DNA of 64,000 nucleotides from Methanocaldococcus bathoardescens (GTDB taxonomy: Archaea > AGJL01 > Methanococci > Methanococcales > Methanocaldococcaceae): assembly GCF_000739065.1 (NCBI RefSeq), contig NZ_CP009149.1:62001-126000 (forward strand), written 5' to 3'. The translations under genes and the position numbers were made by a program. Below are positions 28,215-37,343 of this stretch, one piece after another. The notes under the pieces are model-generated. The model was not told where the DNA came from and searched no databases. It saw only the letters and a list, made by a program, of their open reading frames with translations. Positions within the stretch are counted from its first letter, which is position 1. The number at the start of each line of letters is the position of its first letter.

Positions 28215-28469
28215 TTATTGCTCACCTACAGATAATAAATATCTTCTTGCCCCTTGCATTCCAAGCTGTAATTTTATTGCCTTTATAAGCTCATAAACAT
28301 CTTCAACAGTTTCAGCATCATATAACGCTTCTTTAAACTTCTCTCTTTTTGATGGCTCTACCAAGTTTAAGAGATATTCAACTGTGGCAACCAACTCAAT
28401 ATATTTTCTCTCTCTATTCATTAAATTATCTAATTCATTTAGTATCTCTTGAATTTTTCCAGATGGCAT
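28215..28469 (-). CDS. Uncharacterised 84-residue helical protein
   Basis: A small, largely helical protein (IQEILNELDNLMNRERKYIE, FKEALYDAETVEDVYELI) with a C-terminal GMQGARRYLLSVGEQ. The ATG has GGTGAAAT in front. It resembles a conserved short protein that I recall beside the same GTPase and galU genes in M. jannaschii. No domain or function is recognised. It is divergent from the GTPase gene. Confidence 0.6.
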   Translation of the reverse strand: MPSGKIQEILNELDNLMNRERKYIELVATVEYLLNLVEPSKREKFKEALYDAETVEDVYELIKAIKLQLGMQGARRYLLSVGEQ

Positions 28470-28592
28470 TTATTTCACCATATACATGATATCTAAATTT
28501 CAGGATAATTTTGTTATATGTGATATAAATATTTTAATACGAGTGGTTTCTATTTAACTGGTAATATTAAAAATACTTTTTGCGGTGAGAGC

Positions 28593-29774
28593 TTGGCAAT
28601 GATTGGATTAGTGGGAAAACCAAACGTAGGAAAATCAACAATGTTCAATGCCTTAACTGAGAAACTTGCTGAGATTGGGAATTATCCATTTACAACAATA
28701 CAGCCAAATAAAGGAATTGCTTATATAACTTCAATTTGTCCATGTAAGGAATTGGGAGTAAAATGCAATCCAAGAAATTCAAAGTGTGTAGATGGGATTA
28801 GATACATTCCAGTTGAAGTGATAGATGTTGCTGGTTTAGTTCCAGGAGCACATGAAGGTAGAGGAATGGGAAATAAGTTTTTAGATGATTTAAGGCAGGC
28901 AGATGCATTTATTTTAGTTGTAGATGCCTCTGGAAAGACAGATGCTGAAGGAAATCCAACAGATAATTATGACCCAATTGAAGACGTTAAATTTTTACTA
29001 AATGAGATAGACATGTGGATTTATGGAATTTTAACCAAAAATTGGGATAAATTGGCAAGAAGAGCTCAGCAAGAAAAAAATATAGTTAAAGCTTTAAAAG
29101 ACCAACTAAGTGGGTTGAATATAGATGAAGATGATATAAAGATGGCTATTAGAGATATGGATGAAAGTCCAATTAAATGGACTGAAGATGATTTGCTGAA
29201 TTTAGCTAAGAAACTTAGAAAAATCTCAAAACCAATGATTATTGCAGCGAATAAAGCAGACCATCCAGATGCAGAGAAAAACATTGAAAGATTAAAGAAA
29301 GAGTTTGAAGATTATATTGTTATCCCAACATCTGCTGAAATAGAGTTAGCTTTAAAAAGGGCTGAAAAAGCTGGCATTATAAAAAGAAAAGGAAGTGATT
29401 TTGAGATTGTTGATGAGAGTAAGTTAAATGAGCAAATGAGGAGAGCTTTTGATTACATAAAGGAGTTTTTAGAGAAATATGGAGGAACAGGAGTTCAGGA
29501 GTGTATAAATAGAGCATACTTTGATTTACTAAATATGATTGTTGTCTATCCGGTTGAAGATGAGAATAAATTTTCAGATAAGCAAGGAAATGTTCTGCCA
29601 GATGCTTTTTTAGTTAAAAAAGGAACTACTGCAAGAGATTTAGCTTATAAAGTACATACTGAATTGGGAGACAAGTTTATCTATGCAATAGATGCAAAAA
29701 AGAAAATTAGAATTGGGGCAGATTATGAATTAAAGCACAATGATATTATTAAGATTGTCTCTGCCGCAAAATAA
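28593..29774 (+). CDS. OBG/YchF-related GTPase with TGS domain
   Basis: A 393-residue GTPase starting at TTG 28593, four bases after GGTGA (ATG 28599 is an alternative). G1 is GKPNVGKST near residue 8, followed by G2/G3 region NYPFTTIQPN and IDVAGLVPGAHEG, and G4 AANKADHP near 215. A cysteine-bearing insert (CPCKELGVKCNPRNSKC) lies between G1 and G3. The C-terminal ~80 residues form a TGS domain. This is the archaeal branch of the OBG family, linked to ribosome function in general; the exact role is unknown. Confidence 0.85.
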   Translation: MAMIGLVGKPNVGKSTMFNALTEKLAEIGNYPFTTIQPNKGIAYITSICPCKELGVKCNPRNSKCVDGIRYIPVEVIDVAGLVPGAHEGRGMGNKFLDDLRQADAFILVVDASGKTDAEGNPTDNYDPIEDVKFLLNEIDMWIYGILTKNWDKLARRAQQEKNIVKALKDQLSGLNIDEDDIKMAIRDMDESPIKWTEDDLLNLAKKLRKISKPMIIAANKADHPDAEKNIERLKKEFEDYIVIPTSAEIELALKRAEKAGIIKRKGSDFEIVDESKLNEQMRRAFDYIKEFLEKYGGTGVQECINRAYFDLLNMIVVYPVEDENKFSDKQGNVLPDAFLVKKGTTARDLAYKVHTELGDKFIYAIDAKKKIRIGADYELKHNDIIKIVSAAK

Positions 29775-29799
29775 AGCTAAATAATAATGGCTTTACCCC

Positions 29800-30237
29800 T
29801 TATGGCTCAAAAACCTTACTCATACACCCAGCCAATAATCCAGCTATGGCATCATCTAAAAACATAAAGCCTTTCTTATCCAATTCCCCAATTATTCCTG
29901 GTTTTTTAGCATCATAGAATCTAAAATTAAATATTGCTTTTGTTCCAGCAATCTCATTCGCTATAGCCAATCCAATAACTTCATCAACATAAACATAGTT
30001 TGGGTCTTCGTTGTAGTTGAATGGTAAATTGTTAGATTTTCCTTCTCTATCCAATAAAATTGCCGCAATTAATAAAGTTGAGACATTAGGATTAGCCAAT
30101 TGTTTTAACAAAATATCTTTAAGTTTTTCTCTAATTTTATCTCTCTCTTCATCATCCCCAATATATAAGGCCATTCCTGCATCTAACAAACTTTCTATGG
30201 TTATTCCAAAAGATTTTAACTTTTCAATAATATCCAT
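29800..30237 (-). CDS. cobZ: CobZ-like alpha-ribazole phosphatase (PgpA family)
   Basis: A 145-residue helical protein of the phosphatidylglycerophosphatase A family. The metal-binding DEVIGLAIANEIAG sits near residue 83 and FLDDAIAGLLAGCMSKV at the C-terminus. In Methanosarcina the archaeal member CobZ is the alpha-ribazole-5'-phosphate phosphatase of cobamide synthesis. Cobalt transport genes lie 4 kb away, which fits. A role in archaetidyl phosphate lipid metabolism is the alternative for this family. AGTGAGA precedes the ATG. Confidence 0.72.
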   Translation of the reverse strand: MDIIEKLKSFGITIESLLDAGMALYIGDDEERDKIREKLKDILLKQLANPNVSTLLIAAILLDREGKSNNLPFNYNEDPNYVYVDEVIGLAIANEIAGTKAIFNFRFYDAKKPGIIGELDKKGFMFLDDAIAGLLAGCMSKVFEP

Positions 30238-30252
30238 TTTCTCACTAAATAT

Positions 30253-31266
30253 TTATTTTTTGAATACATTTTTTATAGCAAACCATTTCTTTACCGAAGT
30301 CGGCTTTATAATCCCATTTATAACGTCATAAAACAAAATCTCATTCTCAATTAAAAACTTAACATCATCAAAAATCTCATCTTCAAACTCCTCAATATCT
30401 ACTTTTATCTTATCCTTAAACTTACTTAGAACTTTTAGTAAATTCTTTTTTCTTTCTCTATTTGATTTTATTAGGTATTTTATTTTATCTGCTTCAATAT
30501 TAATCCATTGCTTTATTGTCTCTTCAACAGAAATTCCAAGTTTTTTATTCTCAATTAAATCAGCTATTTCATAAGGTAAAGATAGGTAATCTAAACAATG
30601 ATTAATCTCTTTTTCACTAAAACCCTCTTCTTTTAAAATATTTCTTATAGTTCCTTTTCTTAACCAGTCAATTAAATAATACTTAGATGCATTTTCCAAA
30701 GTAGAGTTTCGATAAATCTCCTCAATAAACAACGTATCAGAAGTTAAGCATATAACATGGCATAGATGCCTTACTTTAGTTAAATGAACAAATAAGTTAA
30801 ATAACTCATTTAATAATGATTTACCTCCGTTGAAGTAAATATTCTTCAATTTCTGCAACTCATCTATAATTAAAACTGGCTTTTTTCCATCTCTAACAAC
30901 TGCCTCAATTCCTTCGTAAATCTTATCAAACACATCATTTAGAGATGATTCATCAAAATTAAACTTTTCTTCAACTCCAAACTTCCATATTTTTAGATTA
31001 ACCTCAAATCTATTTAACACATACTTTTTATCAGATTTTTCAAAAAATATTTTTAAAAACTCTTCCTTTGTTGGTGTTGCATGTCTTCTTAAATCATAAT
31101 AAAAAAATACCAAATCATTCCCCTTAGACAATTCCTCAATAACTTTTAACATAACTGTAGTTTTACCAGAAGATTTTGGACCATAAACGAATAAAATAGA
31201 GTTTGGCTCTAATTGAACATAAGTTTTTAGATAATGCAATTCCTTCTCTCTATTGTAGAATTTCAT
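30253..31266 (-). CDS. Archaeal STAND-like ATPase (PF01637 type), second paralogue
   Basis: The protein has 337 residues from ATG 31266, after AGGTGATT. It begins KFYNREKELHYLKTY, with Walker A GPKSSGKTTVMLKVI near residue 27 and Walker B LIIDELQKLKNI near 165, then CLTSDTLFIEEIYR. The alignment with the gene at 20072 is good by eye along the ATPase part, and both have a winged-helix-like C-terminus ending in a helix before the stop. Function unknown. It is upstream of cobZ in transcription order with a 15-base gap. Confidence 0.77.
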   Translation of the reverse strand: MKFYNREKELHYLKTYVQLEPNSILFVYGPKSSGKTTVMLKVIEELSKGNDLVFFYYDLRRHATPTKEEFLKIFFEKSDKKYVLNRFEVNLKIWKFGVEEKFNFDESSLNDVFDKIYEGIEAVVRDGKKPVLIIDELQKLKNIYFNGGKSLLNELFNLFVHLTKVRHLCHVICLTSDTLFIEEIYRNSTLENASKYYLIDWLRKGTIRNILKEEGFSEKEINHCLDYLSLPYEIADLIENKKLGISVEETIKQWINIEADKIKYLIKSNRERKKNLLKVLSKFKDKIKVDIEEFEDEIFDDVKFLIENEILFYDVINGIIKPTSVKKWFAIKNVFKK

Positions 31267-31359
31267 TAAAATCACCTGTGGGACATTAATTAAGATGGTG
31301 ATGTTATTATAACCTTAAAATAAGATGTTATCTAAAAGAATCCTATAAAGATGATTATT

Positions 31360-33996
31360 ATGGAAGAGATATTTAAAGGCATTGAAAAAGAAATATTGAA
31401 GATTTACAAAATTCCTGAAAAGAAAGGAAGATTTTCTAACTTTAAATTTAAAAATAAAGAGGTTAATGAGCTAATTAATGCTTTAGGTTTTAAATTGTAT
31501 TTACATCAAGTTAAAGCTTTAAAATATCTTTACAATAAAAAAGATGTGGTTGTTACGACATCAACTGCAAGTGGAAAGAGTGAGATTTTTAGATTAGCAA
31601 TATTTGATAACTTTTTATCAAATCCTAATGATAGATATTTGTTAATTTATCCTACAAGGGCTTTGATAAATAACCAATATGAAAAGTTTTCTATGGAAAA
31701 TGAGTTATTTTACAAAATAACTAATAAGAGAGTTAAAGCAGAAATATTAACTGGAGATGTGAGTTTAGAGAAGAGGAAAGAAATTTTAAAAGATAAACCA
31801 AATGTGTTATTTACAACCCCAGATATGCTTCACTATCAAATATTAAAAAATCATGAAAGCTATTCATGGCTTTTAAAAAATTTAAAGCTCTTAGTGGTTG
31901 ATGAACTCCATGTTTATAGGGGAGTTTTTGGAACGAACATGGTTTATGTTTTTAAGAGGTTGTTAAAATTATTGGAAAAATTGAATAACAATCCACAAAT
32001 ACTCTGCCTTTCAGCAACTTTAAGAAATCCAAAAGAGTTCGCTAAGCTATTGTTTAATAGAGATTTTGAAGTTGTTGATAAAAGCTATAATCCTTCATCA
32101 AGGAAATATTTGACTATTTTAGAACCAAAGAATTTGGATAATAAGCAGTTATTGAGAAGATTGATAGAGAATTTAATAAACAACAATATAAAAACACTCG
32201 TATTTTTTGATACAAGGAAAGAGACAGAAAAGTTGATGAGATTTTTACTAAATTCTAATGTTTTTAATAGAATCTCAACATATAAAGGAACACTTCCAAA
32301 ATACATTAGAGAGGAGGTAGAGGAGAAATTTAAAAATGGAGAAATATTAGGTTTATTAACAACAAATGCTTTAGAGTTAGGAATTGATATTGGAGATTTA
32401 GATGCCGTTATAAACTACGGTATTCCACCAGATGGTATTTTTTCATTAATTCAGAGGTTTGGTAGGGCTGGAAGGAGAAATAGGGAGGCACTAAATATCA
32501 TAATTTTAAGAAAAGATGGTTTAGATTATTACTATAAAGAGAATCTAAATGAGCTTTATGAAAAAATTAGGAAGGGAATTATTGAATACATGCCTGTAAA
32601 TGTAACGAATAGATTTGTTGCTAAAAAACATTTGCATTATTTAATCTCCGAACTTAAGATAATAAATTGGGAAGAGCTTAATGATTTTGAGAAAGAAATA
32701 GCTAAAGAGTTAGAAAAAGAAGGGAAAGTAAAAATCTATAAAAATCTAATAACAAACAAGATAGAGATAAAGATTGTAAAAGAGCCAACATATTCATCAA
32801 TAAGAACAGCAAGCGATGAAAGTTATTATTTAATTTTAGATAAGCCATGGATAAAAAATAAACTGTTAAATAAAAACCAAAATGAGATTTTAAAGTTTAT
32901 AAATTGGCTTAAAATTAAGGGCTATGTTATTGAAGAAGTTGATAAGGATGAATATTTCCGCTCATTGCTTCCAGGAATGCCATATTTCTCAAGAGGAAGG
33001 TTGTTTATAGCAAAAGATAAACTAAGCTTTGGAAAATTCAATTTTATCTTTGCTGATGAGTTGGATATCTTTTGGGATGTTGAAGCACAACAAAAGAAAG
33101 AAGAAGAAATTGATATTTTAGATATTTACCATAAAAAGAATTATAAAGGCATAGATATCTACCATGGAAAGTTGAGAGTTAGGAAAATCTATAGTGGATT
33201 TATTGTCAAAGGAAAAAACATAGATAACTTTTATCAAGAACTCTTATCTCTTAAAGATAACGGCATTTTAGATGCAGAAATTGAGCTTTTTAAAGATTTC
33301 TTTGGCTTAAACTTTATAAGCGTTAGATTTAAAAAAGAGATTATTAGGGATTTTGAGACAGATGGAATTTGGTATGTATTTCCAGATAATATTAGAGATG
33401 TCGCAAATGAAGAGTTTTTTGAGTTTTTAAATGTTATAGAAGAAGATGATTTGGCTATTTCAATTTATAGAGATAGAAAGCTTAGCAGAAAAGAGCTATT
33501 TCCAATCTACTTAGGAGCTACAACACATTATATAAAAAATGTTATTAAAAACAGAGTTAAAAAGCATTTAAATGTTAAAAAAGACACTAAAAAAGTTGAA
33601 CTCCTAACTTACAAAATAAAAAAACTTATTGACAGCAAAGATGGAATTGTTGGGGGCTTACATGCTATAGAGCATAATATAATAAAGATAACTCCAATTT
33701 TTACATACATAGATAGTAGAGAGATTGGGGGCTATAGCTATGAGAGATTTAACAAAAATCCATTTAAAGATAAAGCGGTTATTTTTATCTACGATGGGAA
33801 TGAAGGAGGTTTTGGATTAGCTGAAATTTTATATGAAAATGCTGAAAGATTATTGAATAAAAGCTTAGAGCATTTAAAAAACTGTAACTGCATAGATGGC
33901 TGTCCGCTCTGTATTTATTCAACAAAATGTGGAACATTTAATGAATTTTTAGATAAGTGGCAAGCAATAAGAATTTTAAAGAAGTTGATTAAGTAA
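31360..33996 (+). CDS. DEAD/DEAH-box helicase with DUF1998-type C-terminus (MrfA/Hrq1-like)
   Basis: The protein has 878 residues from ATG 31360. SF2 motifs: the Q-type LYLHQVKAL, motif I TSTASGKSEIF near 70, VDELHVYRGVFG (DEVH-like) near 182, LSATLRNP (motif III), TNALELGIDIG (motif V) and QRFGRAGR (motif VI) near 366. The C-terminal part ends with four cysteines in CNCIDGCPLCIYSTKCG, the zinc site of the DUF1998 module. Bacterial MrfA and fungal Hrq1 of this family repair mitomycin-type crosslinks. A DNA-repair helicase is therefore likely. Its 3' end overlaps the convergent cbiQ by 21 bases. Confidence 0.82.
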   Translation: MEEIFKGIEKEILKIYKIPEKKGRFSNFKFKNKEVNELINALGFKLYLHQVKALKYLYNKKDVVVTTSTASGKSEIFRLAIFDNFLSNPNDRYLLIYPTRALINNQYEKFSMENELFYKITNKRVKAEILTGDVSLEKRKEILKDKPNVLFTTPDMLHYQILKNHESYSWLLKNLKLLVVDELHVYRGVFGTNMVYVFKRLLKLLEKLNNNPQILCLSATLRNPKEFAKLLFNRDFEVVDKSYNPSSRKYLTILEPKNLDNKQLLRRLIENLINNNIKTLVFFDTRKETEKLMRFLLNSNVFNRISTYKGTLPKYIREEVEEKFKNGEILGLLTTNALELGIDIGDLDAVINYGIPPDGIFSLIQRFGRAGRRNREALNIIILRKDGLDYYYKENLNELYEKIRKGIIEYMPVNVTNRFVAKKHLHYLISELKIINWEELNDFEKEIAKELEKEGKVKIYKNLITNKIEIKIVKEPTYSSIRTASDESYYLILDKPWIKNKLLNKNQNEILKFINWLKIKGYVIEEVDKDEYFRSLLPGMPYFSRGRLFIAKDKLSFGKFNFIFADELDIFWDVEAQQKKEEEIDILDIYHKKNYKGIDIYHGKLRVRKIYSGFIVKGKNIDNFYQELLSLKDNGILDAEIELFKDFFGLNFISVRFKKEIIRDFETDGIWYVFPDNIRDVANEEFFEFLNVIEEDDLAISIYRDRKLSRKELFPIYLGATTHYIKNVIKNRVKKHLNVKKDTKKVELLTYKIKKLIDSKDGIVGGLHAIEHNIIKITPIFTYIDSREIGGYSYERFNKNPFKDKAVIFIYDGNEGGFGLAEILYENAERLLNKSLEHLKNCNCIDGCPLCIYSTKCGTFNEFLDKWQAIRILKKLIK

Positions 33997-34761
33997 AGAG
34001 CCAAGATAATAGGAAACGATAATAAAAACAATTACCAAACATAGAAATACTAAATCCAATAATGTTATTTTGTTATCATATAGTGCTAACTCACTATTTT
34101 CATTATATCCTCTTGATAGCATAGCTAAATATGTCCTCTCTCCCTGTTCATAAGCTCTAATAAATAAAGTCCCAACAGTGTATCCAAAAATTTTTAAGGC
34201 ATTTTTATATCCCAAAGTTTTTCTATTATATCCTCTCGATTTTTGTGCTTTTAGAGTTTTTTCCATAACTTCATACATTAAAAACAGATATCTTATCATT
34301 AAACCAAGAAGCATAGCCATAATATTTGGCATTCCTAACTTTCGAGAAGCACTTATAACTTGATACATAGGGGTTGTTGATGATAGAAGCATTATTGCAG
34401 AAACACATACTAAAAATTTCAAAAACATGGTTATTCCAAATAATAATCCTTCATAATAAATTGAAAATCCAAATAAATTATAAATTACTGTCTCCCCTCT
34501 AACAAATGGCTGAAATATAGCTAAGAATATACCAAATGGTAAAACAAGGATGGTTCTTTTAACCACATCAAAAAATGTCTTTGATATAATCATTAAAAAG
34601 ACTAAAAATAGCTCTAAAATTATCAGTGAGTATATATTGCCCTGTAAATTTGCAAATAAGACTATTATAAAAATAGAGATTAACTTTATCCTTGCATCAA
34701 TCCTATGCATTAAACTTTCCTTTGAAGATAATTTTTCTACAATATATACATTACCGTGCAT
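33976..34761 (-). CDS. cbiQ: Cobalt ECF transporter T component
   Basis: A 261-residue membrane protein with about five to six helices. The conserved coupling motif ISASRKLGMPNIMAMLLGLMIRY lies near residue 135, and SRGYN appears twice (KSRGYNRKTLG and LSRGYNENSEL) in place of the two Ala-Arg-Gly motifs. HRIDARIKLIS at the N-terminus is typical for CbiQ. With CbiM and CbiN it forms the membrane part of the cobalt importer for cobamide synthesis. The ATPase CbiO, normally next, is missing; the helicase gene ends here instead. Confidence 0.9.
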   Translation of the reverse strand: MHGNVYIVEKLSSKESLMHRIDARIKLISIFIIVLFANLQGNIYSLIILELFLVFLMIISKTFFDVVKRTILVLPFGIFLAIFQPFVRGETVIYNLFGFSIYYEGLLFGITMFLKFLVCVSAIMLLSSTTPMYQVISASRKLGMPNIMAMLLGLMIRYLFLMYEVMEKTLKAQKSRGYNRKTLGYKNALKIFGYTVGTLFIRAYEQGERTYLAMLSRGYNENSELALYDNKITLLDLVFLCLVIVFIIVSYYLGSLLNQLL

Positions 34762-34833
34762 GATACTTCCCCAAAAACTTTAATTGAAAATAGAAAAAAT
34801 TTTGTTTAAAAATTAAAAGAGGTTAAAGAGTAT

Positions 34834-35151
34834 TTAGTTTGAACTTGGCTTTTTTAAAACTATTGCTACACCATAAGCAAGAGCTAACATTATTAATGTC
34901 CCTACAATCATGGCAATAACTTCTCCAACTTTACCCATTCCTTCTATTGAGTAATCTGGCATTGGAGATGGAGCTACTGTCCCCTCTTCCTCAAGACCGA
35001 GAGCTTGTAAGTTTTTATGTAACGCATCTTCATTTATAATTTTCTCAGCAGTACTTTCTAAACCGTCTGGATTGCTTGAAGCTAAGAATGGAGCTAATAT
35101 GGCAATTATTATAGCTACAATCAACCCCCCAATAAGTATCTTATTGTCCAT
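34834..35151 (-). CDS. cbiN: Cobalt transport protein CbiN
   Basis: A 105-residue protein with two membrane helices (residues 5-23 and about 75-95) and an extracytoplasmic loop that includes FLASSNPDGLESTAEK, the hallmark of CbiN. The C-terminus is short and basic. It assists CbiM in metal loading. GGTGGT precedes the ATG, and cbiM is 23 bases upstream. Confidence 0.9.
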   Translation of the reverse strand: MDNKILIGGLIVAIIIAILAPFLASSNPDGLESTAEKIINEDALHKNLQALGLEEEGTVAPSPMPDYSIEGMGKVGEVIAMIVGTLIMLALAYGVAIVLKKPSSN

Positions 35152-35174
35152 TTAATACCACCTTAATTTATTAT

Positions 35175-35801
35175 TTATTGTGTGCTTAAACTTTTAACTA
35201 AATCAGGTTTTGTTGAACTTAAATAACTTACAACTATTGCAGTAATAACCCCTTCAATAATACCTATAACAGCGTGGTAGAGACCCATATACATTAAACC
35301 TTTGTCTAATGGGAATACTCCTCCAATAGCTAATTCAATAGCACACGCTATAGCAGCTAAGAATGTTGCACACCATCCACCTAAGAAAGATGCCAAAGCA
35401 ACATTTGATTTTTTCAATGCTTTGAAAACATAATAACCAACAAAACCACCAATAATACCCATGTTGAAGATATTAGCCCCCATTGCTAACAATCCACCAT
35501 CTGCGAAGAACAACCCCTGAACAATTAAAACCAATGTTAGCATTAAAACTCCAGCCCATGGGCTGTCAAATATAATTGCTGTTAATGCACTACCTACCAT
35601 GTGCCCACTTGTTCCCCATGGAATTGGCATGTTCATTGCTTGAATTGCAAAGATACCTGCAGCTAAAGCAGCAAATAATGGAACTGATTTCTCATCTAAG
35701 TTATTTTTTGCCCACATTATGGACTTTGCTACGAATATCAACGATATTATCCAGAAAAGGATGCTTTCCCATATTGGTAGAAATCCATCTGGTATGTGCA
35801 T
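35175..35801 (-). CDS. cbiM: Cobalt transport substrate-binding component CbiM
   Basis: A 208-residue integral membrane protein. MHIPDGFLP at the very N-terminus provides the metal ligands (Met1 amine, His2 and a further His), matching CbiM/NikM. The conserved His of the third ligand is in [12 protein letters not shown], and the end of the chain is hydrophobic with about six helices. It is the first gene of the cbiMNQ operon. AAGGTGAAA precedes the ATG. Cobalt rather than nickel is favoured by the presence of CbiN and a CobZ-like gene nearby. Confidence 0.9.
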   Translation of the reverse strand: MHIPDGFLPIWESILFWIISLIFVAKSIMWAKNNLDEKSVPLFAALAAGIFAIQAMNMPIPWGTSGHMVGSALTAIIFDSPWAGVLMLTLVLIVQGLFFADGGLLAMGANIFNMGIIGGFVGYYVFKALKKSNVALASFLGGWCATFLAAIACAIELAIGGVFPLDKGLMYMGLYHAVIGIIEGVITAIVVSYLSSTKPDLVKSLSTQ

Positions 35802-36140
35802 AGTTTCACCTTTTTGATATTATCTAATTGAATTAACATCATACTTAATGTAGGTAATACTATTTAAACTTTTTTACTTAAAATTTATTAAAAATGTCTT
35901 GAGTTAATATAAAAAAATGTTACATAAAATTAAAATAAAAGAAATTGAGATACTAAATATTATTTAGAGAGAATTCTTTAATATTTGAAAAATAGTAATT
36001 TCTGAGAATGTTTTATTTTAAAAGGACTTTATAAGGGATTATCAATATTAATGACCCAATATCGTAATTTTCAAAATAATTTTAATAGATAATTTAAAAT
36101 TAATATTCATAAAATTTTATAAATCCTAATTTGTGATACC
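35802..36140. other. 339-base gene-free AT-rich spacer
   Basis: Between cbiM (minus) and the small zinc-ribbon gene (plus) there is no ORF with a credible ribosome site. The spacer contains AT-rich stretches that could hold the promoters in both directions, for example TTTAAATAGT before cbiM and TTTATAAATCC near 36115. Imperfect symmetric words near 35825-35865 could be a metal-regulator site but do not form a clear palindrome. No conserved RNA element is recognised. Confidence 0.5.
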
Positions 36141-36293
36141 ATGAACTGGATTGAGAAATATATAGAAATATTACAATGTCCTTACTGCAGAGGAGATTTA
36201 TATTTAGATAAGGATAAAAATAAGTTGATATGTAAAAAATGTGGTAAAGTTTATGATATAATCGATGGAATCCCTATATTATTAAGATACTGA
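36141..36293 (+). CDS. Trm112-like zinc-ribbon mini-protein
   Basis: A 50-residue ORF starting ATG with TGTGATA upstream and ending TGA at 36291-36293. It matches the Trm112/YcaR (UPF0434) fold: LQCPYCRGDLYLD gives the first Cys pair (13, 16), LICKKCGKVYDI the second (31, 34), and DGIPILL closes the family signature. Trm112 proteins activate methyltransferases in translation and RNA modification. It lies nine bases before thpR, so both probably form an RNA-related operon. Confidence 0.8.
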   Translation: MNWIEKYIEILQCPYCRGDLYLDKDKNKLICKKCGKVYDIIDGIPILLRY

Positions 36294-36301
36294 GGGATAG
36301 G

Positions 36302-36823
36302 ATGAGGTTGTTTTTAGCAATTGATATCCCAGAAGAGATAAAAGAAGAGATTGCCAAATTTCAAGAGCAATTTAAAATGAAAGGGATAAAGTTGGTAGAA
36401 AAAGAGAATTTACATATAACAGTTAAATTTTTAGGAGAAGTTGATGAAGAAAAATTAAAAGAAATATTGGATTTGGACTTATCAATTGAGCCAATAAAAA
36501 TAAAATTAAAACATATCGGAACATTCCCAAACTCCAATTATGTTAGAGTCATCTGGATTGGAGCTTACAACGAAAACCTTATAGAGATTTTTAAAGAAGT
36601 TGATAAAAAACTATCAAACTTAGGATTTAAAAGAGAAAGAGAATATGTTCCTCATTTAACAATAGGAAGAGTTAAATTCATAGATAACAAGAAAAAACTA
36701 AAAGATAGAATTGAGAAATACAAAGATATTGACTTTGGAGAGTTTGAAGCAAAACACATAAAGCTTTATAAATCAACTTTAACACCTAACGGCCCTATAT
36801 ATGAAGTTATAAAAGAGTGGTAG
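36302..36823 (+). CDS. thpR: RNA 2',3'-cyclic phosphodiesterase (2'-5' RNA ligase family)
   Basis: A 173-residue 2H phosphoesterase: both catalytic HxT motifs are present, LHITVKFLG near residue 41 and PHLTIGRVK near 118. The N-terminus [16 protein letters not shown] is characteristic of the LigT/ThpR group. It hydrolyses 2',3'-cyclic phosphate RNA ends and in vitro can seal 2'-5' bonds; a role in tRNA or RNA repair is general family knowledge. GGGATAGG precedes the ATG. Confidence 0.88.
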   Translation: MRLFLAIDIPEEIKEEIAKFQEQFKMKGIKLVEKENLHITVKFLGEVDEEKLKEILDLDLSIEPIKIKLKHIGTFPNSNYVRVIWIGAYNENLIEIFKEVDKKLSNLGFKREREYVPHLTIGRVKFIDNKKKLKDRIEKYKDIDFGEFEAKHIKLYKSTLTPNGPIYEVIKEW

Positions 36824-36825
36824 CA

Positions 36826-37335
36826 ATGAATGAAAATCAGCAAAAAATACACTATATTGTTAATTTATTAACGGATGGGAATAAAAAGAAATGGGTTAAA
36901 CAAACAGTTTTATTTGCTCTCATATATCATTTTATAAAATTAGGTATTTTTAGAGAATATGACTATGCCCCAACACCGTTTATGTGGGAAGATGAAATAA
37001 AATTCATAAACATATCTTATGATGCAATAAATGATTTAAATTTTCTCTTGGACAACAATTATTTAAATGAAATTTTGTTATCAGTTAAAGGTTTAAACGA
37101 ATTTATTGTTGGATACAGTGTTGGAAAAAAGATAGATTATAATTTCAACCCAAAAGATAAAGAGATAATTGACAAAACATTGTTGGAAAATGGAAAATTA
37201 AAAGATATCTATGTAACAAAAAATGGCATAATAATAAAATCTAAAAATGAAAAATTAGAAATAAAGATTACAAAGATTGATAAAATTAGCTATAAATCGA
37301 AAAGCTACATAATGAAAATCTATCAACAATTATAA
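36826..37335 (+). CDS. Uncharacterised 169-residue protein
   Basis: Starts ATG 36826, with GAGTGGTAG upstream (GTG 36817 is in frame but would remove the ribosome site). The sequence is soluble and mixed alpha/beta, with an aromatic-rich segment ([19 protein letters not shown]) and a lysine-rich C-terminal half. It overlaps the thpR region closely and ends about nine bases before the remnant transposase frame opens, so the original 3' end may have been affected by the element. No family is recognised. Confidence 0.55.
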   Translation: MNENQQKIHYIVNLLTDGNKKKWVKQTVLFALIYHFIKLGIFREYDYAPTPFMWEDEIKFINISYDAINDLNFLLDNNYLNEILLSVKGLNEFIVGYSVGKKIDYNFNPKDKEIIDKTLLENGKLKDIYVTKNGIIIKSKNEKLEIKITKIDKISYKSKSYIMKIYQQL

Positions 37336-37343
37336 AACTATAA

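Noticed and set aside
35802-36140. Cobalamin riboswitch or NikR site upstream of cbiM
   Set aside because: No B12-box-like sequence or strong structure, and the symmetric words near 35825-35865 are too imperfect.
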